DNA from: Georgenia muralis
GTDB lineage: Bacteria; Actinomycetota; Actinomycetes; Actinomycetales; Actinomycetaceae
Direction of reading: 5' to 3'
Length of the DNA stretch: 64,000 nt
NCBI RefSeq assembly: GCF_003814705.1
Contig: NZ_RKRA01000001.1
Coordinates: forward strand, 1,798,001-1,862,000
Each line of letters opens with the position of its first letter. Positions within the stretch are counted from its first letter, which is position 1. A model generated the notes under the pieces. It saw only the letters and a list, made by a program, of their open reading frames with translations. It made no database searches and was not told where the DNA came from. The position numbers and the translations under genes are program-made. Shown here piece by piece: positions 52,421 to 61,471 of this stretch.

Positions 52421-54730
52421 ATGATCGAGCTCGGCCAGGGAAGCCTGACCATCGTCGCGGTGATCGGGGCGATCGCCGTCGCCGCGCTCGCCTTCGCGGT
52501 GGTGCTGCGCCGACAGGTGCTCGCCACCGACGAGGGGACGCCGGCGATGAAGGAGATCGCGGGAGCCATCCAGGAAGGTGCCAAGGCCTACCTCACCCGG
52601 CAGTTCCGCACCCTCGCGATCTTCGCCGTCATCGTCTTCGGGCTGCTGTTCCTCCTGCCGGCGGAGCCGGAGATCAAGCTCGGCCGGGCCATCGCGTTCC
52701 TCTTCGGGGCCGGCTTCTCCGCCGCCATCGGCTACCTCGGCATGTCGCTCGCGGTCAAGGCGAACGTCCGGGTCGCGGCCGCCGCGACCCGGCCCGGCGG
52801 ACGCTCGGAGGGGGCGCGCATCGCCTTCCGCACCGGTGGCGTCGTCGGCATGGCGGTGGTCGGGCTGGGGCTGCTCGGGGCCGCCGGCGTGGTGCTGGTC
52901 TACCGGGGCGAGGCCCCGGCGGTCCTCGAGGGCTTCGGCTTCGGCGCCGCCCTGCTGGCGATGTTCATGCGCGTCGGCGGCGGCATCTTCACCAAGGCCG
53001 CCGACGTCGGCGCCGACCTCGTCGGCAAGGTCGAGCAGGGCATCCCCGAGGACGACCCCCGCAACGCCGCCACCATCGCCGACAACGTCGGCGACAACGT
53101 CGGCGACTGCGCCGGCATGGCCGCCGACCTCTTCGAGTCCTACGCCGTGATGCTCGTGGCCTCGCTGATCCTCGGCAAGGCCGCGATGGGCGAGCAGGGC
53201 CTCGTCCTGCCGCTGATCATCACCGCCATCGGTGCCCTCGTCGCCGTCCTGGGGGTCCTCACCACCCGGGTGCGCGGGGAGGAGTCGGGCCTGCGGGCCA
53301 TCTACCGCGGCTTCTACGTCGCCGCGGTCGTCGGGGTGCTCCTCGCCGCGCTCGCCACGTTCGTCTACCTCCCGGGCACCTTCGCCGACGTCCCGGGGAT
53401 CAGCGAGGCCCTCGCCGGCCAGCCCGGCGACCCGCGGCTGATCGTCAGCGCCGCGGTCCTGCTGGGCATCGTCCTGGCCGGGGTGATCCTGTGGCTCACC
53501 GGCTACTACACCGGCACCACCTCGCGGCCGACCCTCCACGTCGCGCGGACCTCGCGCACCGGCGCCGCCACGGTCGTCCTCTCCGGCATCGGCGTAGGCC
53601 TGGAGTCGGCGGTCTTCACCGCCGGCATCATCGCCGCCGCCATCTGCGGGGCGTTCCTCCTCGCCGGCGGGTCGCTCTCGCTGGCCCTGTTCCTCGTCGC
53701 GCTCGCGGGCTGCGGCCTGCTCACCACCGTGGGCGTCATCGTCGCCATGGACACCTTCGGCCCGGTCTCGGACAACGCCCAGGGCATCGCCGAGATGTCC
53801 GGCGACGTCGACGCCGCCGGCGCGCAGGTCCTCACCGACCTCGACGCGGTCGGCAACACGACCAAGGCCATCACCAAGGGCATCGCCATCGCCACGGCGG
53901 TCCTCGCCGCGACCGCCCTCTTCGGCTCCTACCGCGAGGCGGTCGACGTCGCGATGGGCGAGATCGCCGAGGCCGGCACGCAGGTGGCCGGCGGGATCGT
54001 CGGGGCGATGGTCGCCTACGACATCACCTCGCCCATCACCCTCGTCGGGGTCATCCTCGGCGGCGCGACCGTCTTCCTGTTTTCCGGCCTGGCGATCGAC
54101 GCCGTCACCCGCGCCGCGGGGGCCATCGTCTTCGAGGTGCGGCGCCAGTTCCGGGAGATGCCCGGCATCATGACCGGCGAGACCCGCCCCGAGTACGGCA
54201 AGGTCGTCGACATCTGCACCAGGGACTCCCTGCGTGAGCTCGCCACCCCCGGGCTCCTGGCGGCCTCGGCGCCCATCGCCGTCGGCTTCGGCCTCGGCGT
54301 CGGCCCGCTCGCCGGGTTCCTCGCCGGCGCGATCGGCACCGGCGTGCTCATGGCGGTCTTCCTCGCCAACTCCGGCGGTGCGTGGGACAACGCCAAGAAG
54401 CTCGTCGAGGACGGCCTGCACGGCGGCAAGGGCTCCGAGGCCCACGCCGCGACCGTCATCGGCGACACCGTGGGCGACCCGTTCAAGGACACCGCGGGCC
54501 CGGCGATCAACCCGCTCATCAAGGTCATGAACCTCGTGTCGGTGCTCATCGCCCCGGCGGTGGTGCAGATGTCCGTCCCGGCGGACACCAACCACGCCCT
54601 GCGGATCGGCCTGGCGCTCGTCGCGGCGGCCGTGGCCCTGGGGGCGGTGCTCGCCTCCCGGCTGCGGGCCGTGCGCGCCGAGCGCGACGACGAGCGGGAC
54701 GACTCCCGGACCGCCGCCGGCGTCCTCTGA
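52421..54730 (+). CDS. hppA: K+-independent H+-translocating pyrophosphatase
   Basis: Membrane-bound proton pump of 769 residues with about 16 TM helices that couples PPi hydrolysis to proton export. The substrate loop GGGIFTKAADVGADLVGK, DDPRN and DNVGDNVGDCAGMAADLFESY lie near residues 187-245. GNTTKAITKG near 477 has Lys at the position that makes the pump potassium-independent (K+-dependent types have Ala). DTVGDPFKDTAGPAIN closes the active site. ATG 52421 follows AAGGAGG. Its C-terminus is an Arg/Asp-rich tail. Confidence 0.94.
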   Translation: MIELGQGSLTIVAVIGAIAVAALAFAVVLRRQVLATDEGTPAMKEIAGAIQEGAKAYLTRQFRTLAIFAVIVFGLLFLLPAEPEIKLGRAIAFLFGAGFSAAIGYLGMSLAVKANVRVAAAATRPGGRSEGARIAFRTGGVVGMAVVGLGLLGAAGVVLVYRGEAPAVLEGFGFGAALLAMFMRVGGGIFTKAADVGADLVGKVEQGIPEDDPRNAATIADNVGDNVGDCAGMAADLFESYAVMLVASLILGKAAMGEQGLVLPLIITAIGALVAVLGVLTTRVRGEESGLRAIYRGFYVAAVVGVLLAALATFVYLPGTFADVPGISEALAGQPGDPRLIVSAAVLLGIVLAGVILWLTGYYTGTTSRPTLHVARTSRTGAATVVLSGIGVGLESAVFTAGIIAAAICGAFLLAGGSLSLALFLVALAGCGLLTTVGVIVAMDTFGPVSDNAQGIAEMSGDVDAAGAQVLTDLDAVGNTTKAITKGIAIATAVLAATALFGSYREAVDVAMGEIAEAGTQVAGGIVGAMVAYDITSPITLVGVILGGATVFLFSGLAIDAVTRAAGAIVFEVRRQFREMPGIMTGETRPEYGKVVDICTRDSLRELATPGLLAASAPIAVGFGLGVGPLAGFLAGAIGTGVLMAVFLANSGGAWDNAKKLVEDGLHGGKGSEAHAATVIGDTVGDPFKDTAGPAINPLIKVMNLVSVLIAPAVVQMSVPADTNHALRIGLALVAAAVALGAVLASRLRAVRAERDDERDDSRTAAGVL

Positions 54731-54775
54731 CGGGACCCACCGGTCCCCGCGGCAGCCGCCGCGGGGACCGTCTGC

Positions 54776-56869
54776 TCAGCCGGCCAGGCGCTGCCAGAGG
54801 AACTCGAAGGCCAGCGCCTGCATGAACGCCGCCTGCGCGTTCGTCGCGGCGCCGCCGTGCCCGCCCTCGACGTTCTCGTAGTAGGTGACGTCCTTCCCGG
54901 CCTCGAGCATCTTCGCCGCCATCTTCCGGGCGTGGCCGGGGTGGACCCGGTCGTCCCGGGTGGAGGTCGTGAACAGCACCGGCGGGCAGGGGGCCGCGGG
55001 GTCGAAGAGGTGGTACGCGGAGAAGGTGCGGATGAACTCCCACTGCTCCGGGTCGTCGGGGTCGCCGTACTCGGCCATCCACGAGGCGCCGGCGAGGAGG
55101 TGGGAGTACCGCTTCATGTCCAGCAGCGGGACCTGGCACACGACGGCGCCGAAGAGCTCGGGGTAGGTGGTGATCATGTTGCCCATGAGCAGGCCGCCGT
55201 TCGACCCGCCCTGGGCGCCCAGGTGCGCGCTGTCGGTCACGCCGCGCGCGAGGAGGTCGCGCGCGACCGCGGCGAAGTCCTCGTAGGCCCGGTGCCGGTT
55301 CTCCCGCAGGGCCGCCTGGTGCCACGCCGGCCCGTACTCCCCGCCGCCGCGGATGTTCGCGACGACGTAGACGCCGCCGCGCTCGAGCCACGCGCGGCCC
55401 ACCCCGCCGGAGTAGCCCGGCAGCCGGGAGATCTCGAAGCCGCCGTAGCCGGTGAGGAGGGTCGGCCGGGGGGCGTCCCCGACCGGCTCCCGCGAGACCT
55501 GGAAGTACGGCACCCGGGTGCCGTCGTCGGAGGTGGCGAAGTGCTGCTCGACGTCCAGGCCCGTGGCGTCGAAGAAGGCGGGCATGGACTTGAGCGGCTC
55601 GACGGCGAGGGTCGCGCCGTCGGCGTCGAGGTCCAGCCGGGACAGGGTGGTGGGGGTGACGAAGCCGGTGGTGGTCAGCCACAGCGCGTCCTCGGTGTCG
55701 GCGTCGACGGCGCCCACGGCCACGGTGGCCAGCGCGGGTGCGGCGCTGCCGGCGAGGTCCAGCGGCCGGCGGCGCCAGGGGCCCGTGCCCGAGTCGGGCG
55801 GGGTGAGGACCTCCAGACGGTTGGTGACGTCGTCGAGGATGTTGAGCACGAGGTGGTGACGCGTCCAGGTGTCCCCGGCGAGGGACGTCGTCGGGGTCGG
55901 GGTGTGGAGCACCTCGAGGTCACGGCTGCCGGCGAGGAAGTCGCTCAGCCGCGCGGCGAGGAGCGAGCCCGCCGGGTAGCGGTGCCCGCCGACCTCCCAG
56001 TCCTCGCGGAGCTCGACGGTGAGCCAGTCGCGCTGGACGCCCGGCTCGCTCGAGCGGGGGACGTCGAGGAGCTCCAGGGCGCCGTCCGGGCCGAGCAGGT
56101 AGGTCTCGGACTCGTAGAAGGCGATCGAGCGCACGACCACGTCGCGCTCGAACCCGGGCGTGAAGTCGTGGCCGGCCCCCACGGAGAGGTCGGTGTCCCG
56201 GCCGGCGAAGATCTCCGGCGCGTCCGCGAGCGGGGTGCCGCGGCGCCAGCGACGCACGGTGCGCGGGTAGCCCGAGGCCGTCATCGAGCCCTCGCCGACG
56301 TCGGTGTAGACGAACACGACGTCACCGGTGGTGTCCGCCCATGCCATGCCGCCCTTGGACTCCTCGCGCGAGAACCCGTCCTCGACCCAGGTCCGGGTGG
56401 TGAGGTCGAGCTCGCGGGTGACGTCGGCGTCGGCGCCGCCGCGGGAGAGGTGGACCAGGGCCCGGTCGAAGGAGGGCCGCAGGACGCGGGACCCGTGCCA
56501 GACCCAGCTCACCCCCTCCTCGGCGCCGAGGGCGTCGACGTCGAGGAGCACCTCCCACTCGGGCTCGGCGGTCCGGTAGGACTCCCAGGTGGTGCGCCGC
56601 CACAGGCCGCGGGGGTGCTCGGCGTCGGTCCAGAAGTTGTACAGGTGGTCCCCGCGCTGGACGACGGCGGGGATCTTCTCCGTCGAGTCGAGCACCTCGA
56701 GGGTCCCGGCGCGAAGGTCCTCGAACCGGGGCGTCGTCAGCGCCGCCACGGCCTCGGCGTTCCGGTCGCGCACCCAGTCCAGCGGTGCCGCCCCCTCGAC
56801 GTCCTCGAGCCAGGCGTGGCGGTCGTCGAGGTCGGCGGGCGCGGGCGCGGCGGGGGTGGTCGGCGTCAT
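54776..56869 (-). CDS. Prolyl oligopeptidase family serine peptidase (S9A)
   Basis: Cytosolic peptidase of 697 residues, typical S9A length. N-terminal propeller begins HAWLEDVEGAAPLDWVRDRN. The catalytic domain shows the triad: Ser in GAQGGSNGGLLMG (near residue 560), Asp in STRDDRVHPGHARKMAAK and His in VEGGHGG. TGYGGFEISRLPGYSG supplies the oxyanion region. It cleaves peptides after Pro. Single gene between hppA and the SDR on the opposite strand; the frame starts at a convincing ATG. Confidence 0.92.
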   Translation of the reverse strand: MTPTTPAAPAPADLDDRHAWLEDVEGAAPLDWVRDRNAEAVAALTTPRFEDLRAGTLEVLDSTEKIPAVVQRGDHLYNFWTDAEHPRGLWRRTTWESYRTAEPEWEVLLDVDALGAEEGVSWVWHGSRVLRPSFDRALVHLSRGGADADVTRELDLTTRTWVEDGFSREESKGGMAWADTTGDVVFVYTDVGEGSMTASGYPRTVRRWRRGTPLADAPEIFAGRDTDLSVGAGHDFTPGFERDVVVRSIAFYESETYLLGPDGALELLDVPRSSEPGVQRDWLTVELREDWEVGGHRYPAGSLLAARLSDFLAGSRDLEVLHTPTPTTSLAGDTWTRHHLVLNILDDVTNRLEVLTPPDSGTGPWRRRPLDLAGSAAPALATVAVGAVDADTEDALWLTTTGFVTPTTLSRLDLDADGATLAVEPLKSMPAFFDATGLDVEQHFATSDDGTRVPYFQVSREPVGDAPRPTLLTGYGGFEISRLPGYSGGVGRAWLERGGVYVVANIRGGGEYGPAWHQAALRENRHRAYEDFAAVARDLLARGVTDSAHLGAQGGSNGGLLMGNMITTYPELFGAVVCQVPLLDMKRYSHLLAGASWMAEYGDPDDPEQWEFIRTFSAYHLFDPAAPCPPVLFTTSTRDDRVHPGHARKMAAKMLEAGKDVTYYENVEGGHGGAATNAQAAFMQALAFEFLWQRLAG

Positions 56870-56921
56870 GGCGTCATCCCATCACACGGGACGCCGGCCG
56901 CGGAGCCGCTCGCACATCAGG

Positions 56922-57653
56922 TCAGCTGCCCTGACCCATGCTCCACAGGGTCCACACGGCGGTCCGCACGCGGCGCGGCTGCCGGAGGGTGGTGACGACG
57001 GCGTCGGCGACGTCGCCGGGCTCGAGCCAGTCCCGCGCCCGCGGGTCGTGCGCCTCGCGCCCGGCCCCGACGGCGAACTCGGTGGTCGTCGCGGCGGGAC
57101 AGACCAGGGTCACCCGGATCCCGTGCTCACGCAGCTCGCGGTCGAGGGCGCCGGCGAGGCCCACCTGGGCGTGCTTCGTCCCGGCGTACACGGCCTCGTC
57201 CGCACCGCCGCGGAAGCCGGCCACGGAGGAGACGACGACGACGTCGCCGCCGCCGGCCGCCAGGAGCGCCGGGACCGCGGCGCGGACGGTCCAGACCGTG
57301 CCGGCGTAGTTGGTGTCCATCATCTCGGCGAGCTCGTCGTCCGAGCCGTCGAGGATCGAGCCGTACCTGCCGATGCCCGCGTTGGGGACCACCGAGTCGA
57401 GCCGGCCCCACCGCCCGGTGGCCGCCTCGACGAGACGGGCGTTGTCCTGCGGCGAGCGCACGTCCATGACGACACCGACGGCGTTGTCCTCGCCCAGCTC
57501 GGCGACGAGCTCGCGGAGCCGGGCCCCCCGGCGCCCGCCGACGGCCACCCGCGCCCCCTCCGCGACGAGCCGTCGGGCGGTCTCGCGCCCGATGCCGGCG
57601 GTGGCACCGGTGATGACGACGACGGTGCCGGCCAGGTCACGGACGTCGGGCAC
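56922..57653 (-). CDS. Short-chain dehydrogenase/reductase
   Basis: NAD(P)-dependent SDR of 243 residues. Cofactor motif TGATAGIG, NAG in VVPNAGIG, catalytic Ser in VVSSVAGF and Tyr-x3-Lys in VYAGTKHA. The Arg after the second strand (VGGRRGARL) favours NADP. GTG 57653 (MPDVRDLAG) follows GGAG; the upstream in-frame part is an artefact. It is 35 bp after the GH127 gene on the same strand, so it may belong to the sugar operon. Substrate unknown. Confidence 0.88.
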   Translation of the reverse strand: MPDVRDLAGTVVVITGATAGIGRETARRLVAEGARVAVGGRRGARLRELVAELGEDNAVGVVMDVRSPQDNARLVEAATGRWGRLDSVVPNAGIGRYGSILDGSDDELAEMMDTNYAGTVWTVRAAVPALLAAGGGDVVVVSSVAGFRGGADEAVYAGTKHAQVGLAGALDRELREHGIRVTLVCPAATTTEFAVGAGREAHDPRARDWLEPGDVADAVVTTLRQPRRVRTAVWTLWSMGQGS

Positions 57654-57688
57654 GGGGCAGCTCCGGGGTGAGAGGGGAGGGACGGGTC

Positions 57689-59593
57689 TCAGCGCGCGAC
57701 GGGCATCCACACGCGCATGGTCGACGGGCCGCGGTTGGCCCACCGGTGGTACGGCACGAGCGCCACGTCGCGCACGTCGTCGGCGGCCTGGTCGGCAGGC
57801 TCCGCACGGTAGGGCCACGCAGCCCCGACGCGCTCGCGCACCCGCACGGGGACGCGGACGGTGGTCCCGTCGTCGTGGGGGGCCTCACGCACGACGACCT
57901 CGGCGGCCGCGACGTCCGCCCCGAGGTCGACCGACTCGAGGCAGTACACGACCGGACCGCGCTCGACGGCCACCTGGCCGCGCAGGGCGTCGATCTCGGG
58001 GTGCGGCCAGGTCCACCGCGCGGCGAGCGGGATCTCCAGCTCGACCACGTCCCCGACCGCCCACTCCCGGTGCACGCTCGCGTAGCCGGGCGCCACGTCG
58101 CGCTCCTCGCCCCCGGACCGCAGCACGGCACCCGGGGCCCAGCCCGGCACGCGCAGCGAGAGCGTCCACGGCCCGGGCGGCGTCGCGGCGACGCGCACCC
58201 GGACCAGGCCGTCGTCGGGGTACCGGGTCTCGACGTCGACCTCGACCTCGCCGCCGGCGACGCCCGCCCGGACGTGCCCCGCCGCGTACTGGTGCAGCTG
58301 CAGGCCGTCGTCGTCCGTCGTCGCGACGTACGCGCCGAGGGAGGACAGGGTGCGCGCGACGTTCGTCGGGCAGCAGGAGACGGCGAACCACGGGGCACGG
58401 AGGCTGGAGGCCGCGCGCGGGCTCGGCTCGTCCTGCGCGGGCTCGGTGCCGGGCTCGCGCTGGTGCAGCGTGTTCGTGTAGTAGAACGCCTTGCCGTCCT
58501 CGGCGGGGGAGGCGCTGACGACGTTGTAGAGCACCCGCTCGACGAGGTCGGCGTGCTCGGCGGCGCCGTCGGCGAGCAGGAGGCGGTGCGCGGTCTGGAC
58601 CGCGGCGACCCCGGCGCACGTCTCGGAGTAGGCCCGGTCCGAGGGGAGCTCGTAGTCCTGGCCGAAGGACTCGCCCTCGTGGTGGGCGCCCATGCCGCCG
58701 GTGAGGTAGGTCCGGCTCGCGACCGTGCGCGAGACCTGGGCGCGCACGGCCTCCAGGAGGTCGGGGTCGCCGGTCTCGGTGGCGACGTCGATCGCGCCCG
58801 AGGCCAGGTAGAGCGCGCGCACGGCGTGGCCGCGGAGCACCTCCGCCTCGCGCACCGGGACGTCGTCCTGGAAGTACTCCGGGCCGAAGTCGATCTCTGC
58901 GAGAAGACCCTGACCGCGCCGCTCGAGGAAGAGGCGCGCCTGGTCGAGGTAGCGCCGCTCGCCGGTGTGGCGGCCGAGCTCGGCGAGCGCGGTCTCGATC
59001 TCGGGGTGCCCGCACACCATCTCCTTGCCGCCGGGCCCGAAGACGTCGCAGACGTGGTCGGCCGCCCGCAGGGCGATGTCGACGAACGTGTCGTGCCCGT
59101 GGGTCCGGGCGCGGGCCACGCCCGCCTGGATGAGGTGGCCGAAGCAGTACAGCTCGTGACCCCACTCGAAGTCGGAGTAGCGCGGCTGCTGCCCGGGCCG
59201 GCCGAACATCGTGTTGAGGTACCCGTCCGGCTCCTGCACGGGCTGGATCCGGGCGACGAGGTCGTTGAAGCGGTGCTCGAGGTCCGCGTCCCCGGTCCGC
59301 CCGATCTCCCAGGCCATCGCCTCCATGAGCTTGTAGACGTCGGAGTCGGAGAACTCCCGGCCGCGGCGGTCCTGCGGCAGACGACCCTCGACGGCGGCGT
59401 CGAAGTTGCCGATCCAGCCCACCTTCTCCATCCAGTGCTCGGCGTGGTCGATGATCGCGGTGGCGTTCAGCTCCTGCATCCGCGCCCAGAAACCACCGGT
59501 GATCGTGACGTCGGTCAGGCCCACCGGCGTGAGCGCGCCGGTCGAGGGGGCGACGGGGCGGCCGCGCAGGGCCTCGGACGGGACGGTGGTCAT
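57689..59593 (-). CDS. GH127 beta-L-arabinofuranosidase
   Basis: Cytoplasmic glycoside hydrolase of 634 residues in an (alpha/alpha)6 barrel, family GH127 (HypBA1 type). GGFWARMQELN, the Glu region YSETCAGVAAVQ (Glu near 323) and the Cys cluster VSCCPTNVAR (nucleophile Cys near 406) match the Zn-coordinated Cys/Glu chemistry of the family. No signal peptide, consistent with uptake of oligosaccharides by the adjacent ABC importer. Follows the permease genes with 26 bp between, and so is probably in their operon. Likely releases beta-L-arabinose. Confidence 0.9.
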   Translation of the reverse strand: MTTVPSEALRGRPVAPSTGALTPVGLTDVTITGGFWARMQELNATAIIDHAEHWMEKVGWIGNFDAAVEGRLPQDRRGREFSDSDVYKLMEAMAWEIGRTGDADLEHRFNDLVARIQPVQEPDGYLNTMFGRPGQQPRYSDFEWGHELYCFGHLIQAGVARARTHGHDTFVDIALRAADHVCDVFGPGGKEMVCGHPEIETALAELGRHTGERRYLDQARLFLERRGQGLLAEIDFGPEYFQDDVPVREAEVLRGHAVRALYLASGAIDVATETGDPDLLEAVRAQVSRTVASRTYLTGGMGAHHEGESFGQDYELPSDRAYSETCAGVAAVQTAHRLLLADGAAEHADLVERVLYNVVSASPAEDGKAFYYTNTLHQREPGTEPAQDEPSPRAASSLRAPWFAVSCCPTNVARTLSSLGAYVATTDDDGLQLHQYAAGHVRAGVAGGEVEVDVETRYPDDGLVRVRVAATPPGPWTLSLRVPGWAPGAVLRSGGEERDVAPGYASVHREWAVGDVVELEIPLAARWTWPHPEIDALRGQVAVERGPVVYCLESVDLGADVAAAEVVVREAPHDDGTTVRVPVRVRERVGAAWPYRAEPADQAADDVRDVALVPYHRWANRGPSTMRVWMPVAR

Positions 59594-59619
59594 GACGTGG
59601 CTCGCTTTCGGTCGGACGC

Positions 59620-60435
59620 TCACTTGACGGCGCCCACGGTGAGGCCGTCGCGCAGCAGGCGGTAGGTCAGGGAGTAGACGAGAAGCACGGGGACCGAGCT
59701 CAGCACGGCGAGGGCCATGAGCCCCGGCCAGTTGATGCCGAAGGCGGAGACCTGCTGGGCCAGCAGGGCGCTCAGCGGGTAGGTCCCGGGGGAGAGGAAG
59801 AAGTTCACCGCGTAGAGGAACTCGCCCCACGCGAGGAGGAAGACCAGGGTTCCCGTGGTCGCGACGCCGTTGCGGGCGACGGGCAGCACGACCGAGAAGA
59901 AGCTCCGCAGCACGGACGCACCGTCGATCGCGGCGGCCTCCTCGAGCTGGGGCGGCACCGCCCGGAAGAAGGGCCGCATGAGGATCACCGCGAAGGGCAC
60001 CAGCAGCGCCGAGTCGGCGACGACGACGCCGAGGGTGCTGTCGAGCAGACCCCAGTCGCCGAAAATCTGGAACAGGGGGATGACGTTGGCGGTCTGCGGG
60101 AGCATCTGCAGCACGATGAGCAGGCCGAGGCCGACCGAGACGGCCCAGCCGCGGGTGCGGGCGAGGCCGTACCCGGCCGGGATCGCGATGGCGAGGGTGA
60201 GCGCGGTCGTCCCGACCGCGATGACGACGGACTGCTGCAGGGCGTCGAGGAGGGCGCCGTCGAGCGCCTCGACGTAGGCGGTGACGACGGGGCGGAAGAC
60301 GAACGTCGAGTCCGTGGCGAACACGTCCGCGGAGCTCTTGAACGACGTCAGGAGGATCCACAGCAGGGGCAGGCCGTACATGAGGGAGAGCAGGACCTTG
60401 ACGATCGTGTTCACCGGGCCGGCGGAACGGCTCAT
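59620..60435 (-). CDS. Sugar ABC transporter permease (MalG-type)
   Basis: Inner-membrane permease of 271 residues with six TM helices. The EAA loop EEAAAIDGASVLRSFFSVVLP contacts the ATPase. CUT1-family MalG/UgpE type. ATG 60435 overlaps the upstream permease stop (ATGA) and has GGAGAAGGA before it. No ATPase gene is in the operon; a shared MsiK-type ATPase elsewhere is usual for actinobacterial CUT1 systems. Confidence 0.91.
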   Translation of the reverse strand: MSRSAGPVNTIVKVLLSLMYGLPLLWILLTSFKSSADVFATDSTFVFRPVVTAYVEALDGALLDALQQSVVIAVGTTALTLAIAIPAGYGLARTRGWAVSVGLGLLIVLQMLPQTANVIPLFQIFGDWGLLDSTLGVVVADSALLVPFAVILMRPFFRAVPPQLEEAAAIDGASVLRSFFSVVLPVARNGVATTGTLVFLLAWGEFLYAVNFFLSPGTYPLSALLAQQVSAFGINWPGLMALAVLSSVPVLLVYSLTYRLLRDGLTVGAVK

Positions 60436-61358
60436 TCCTTCTCCTCCTTGCTGATGCTGCGTGCGTAGAGCACGGCCAGGACGAGCACGACGAGCACGGC
60501 CACGACCGACGTGGAGGCGCCGAGGCCGAAGTCGAACCGGCTGAAGGCCTGGAGGTAGCCGAGGAACGGCAGGGTGTTCGTCGCGGTGCCGGGACCGCCG
60601 TAGGTCATGACGTAGATGAAGTCGAAGCTGCGGAAGCCGTAGACGATGGTGAGCACGAGCAGGACGAGCATCGTCGGGCGGACCGAGGGCACCATGATGT
60701 GGCGCACCTCCTGCCAGCGGCTGGCCCCGTCGAGCGCAGCTGCCTCGAACACCTCCGGCTCGATGTTGAGCAGGGCGGCGCGGAAGACGAGCGCGTTGAA
60801 GGGGATGACGGCCCACGAGTTGACGAACGCGACCGCGCCCAGCGCCCAGTACTGGTCGTAGAGGAACGGCAGCGCCGTGTCCGTCAGCCCGACCGCCCGG
60901 GCGGCCACGTTGAGCAGCCCCGCGTCGGCGAAGAGGAACTTCCACACCGAGCCGTTGACGACCGGGGGCAGCGCCCAGGCGAACACCATGACGGCGAGCA
61001 GGACGTTCGACCAGCGTCCGCGGGTGCGCAGGGCGATGGCACCGGCCAGCCCGAGGACCATGCCGACGACCGTCACGACGAGCACGAAGACGGCCGTGCG
61101 GGTGAGCGCGTCGCCGGTCTGGCCCGAGGCGAGGCCCTGCTGGAAGTTCTCCAGGCCGATGAAGGGCCAGGCCGTGTTGAGCGTCGACGCCGTGACGTCG
61201 CTCAGGCTCATCCGGACGAGCTGGACGAGCGGGTAGACCGAGAAGAGGGCGAGGAAGACGAGCGCCGGCAGGAGGAAGAGGTAGCGGCTCTGCCGTCGGG
61301 GGCGGCGCTGCGGTGCCGCGGCGCTCGCCCGGGCGGCTGCCGGTGCGGGTGTGGACAT
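60432..61358 (-). CDS. Sugar ABC transporter permease (MalF-type)
   Basis: Permease of 308 residues with a polar Ala/Arg-rich N-terminus (about 1-25) and six TM helices; EAA loop FEAAALDGASRWQEVRHIMVP near residue 210. It pairs with the next gene to form the channel. ATG 61358 (MSTPAPA) follows GGAG. Located between the hairpin after the binding protein gene and the second permease. Confidence 0.91.
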   Translation of the reverse strand: MSTPAPAAARASAAAPQRRPRRQSRYLFLLPALVFLALFSVYPLVQLVRMSLSDVTASTLNTAWPFIGLENFQQGLASGQTGDALTRTAVFVLVVTVVGMVLGLAGAIALRTRGRWSNVLLAVMVFAWALPPVVNGSVWKFLFADAGLLNVAARAVGLTDTALPFLYDQYWALGAVAFVNSWAVIPFNALVFRAALLNIEPEVFEAAALDGASRWQEVRHIMVPSVRPTMLVLLVLTIVYGFRSFDFIYVMTYGGPGTATNTLPFLGYLQAFSRFDFGLGASTSVVAVLVVLVLAVLYARSISKEEKE

Positions 61359-61431
61359 GAGGGCTCCGTCGCGTCGTGACCGCGGGCACCTGGTGGCGCC
61401 CGGTGACCCGGGCACGCGGTGGCGCCCGGGT

Positions 61432-61461
61432 GACCGCGGGCACCCGGCGGTGCCCGCGGTC
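61432..61461 (-). terminator. Attenuating hairpin between binding protein and permeases
   Basis: 12-bp stem GACCGCGGGCAC with its complement, 6-base loop, 11 bp after the binding-protein stop. Partial termination here would give more binding protein than permease mRNA. Imperfect repeats of GCGGGCACC/GGCGCCCGG fill the rest of the 113-bp gap. Confidence 0.65.
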
Positions 61462-61471
61462 GGGCCGGTTG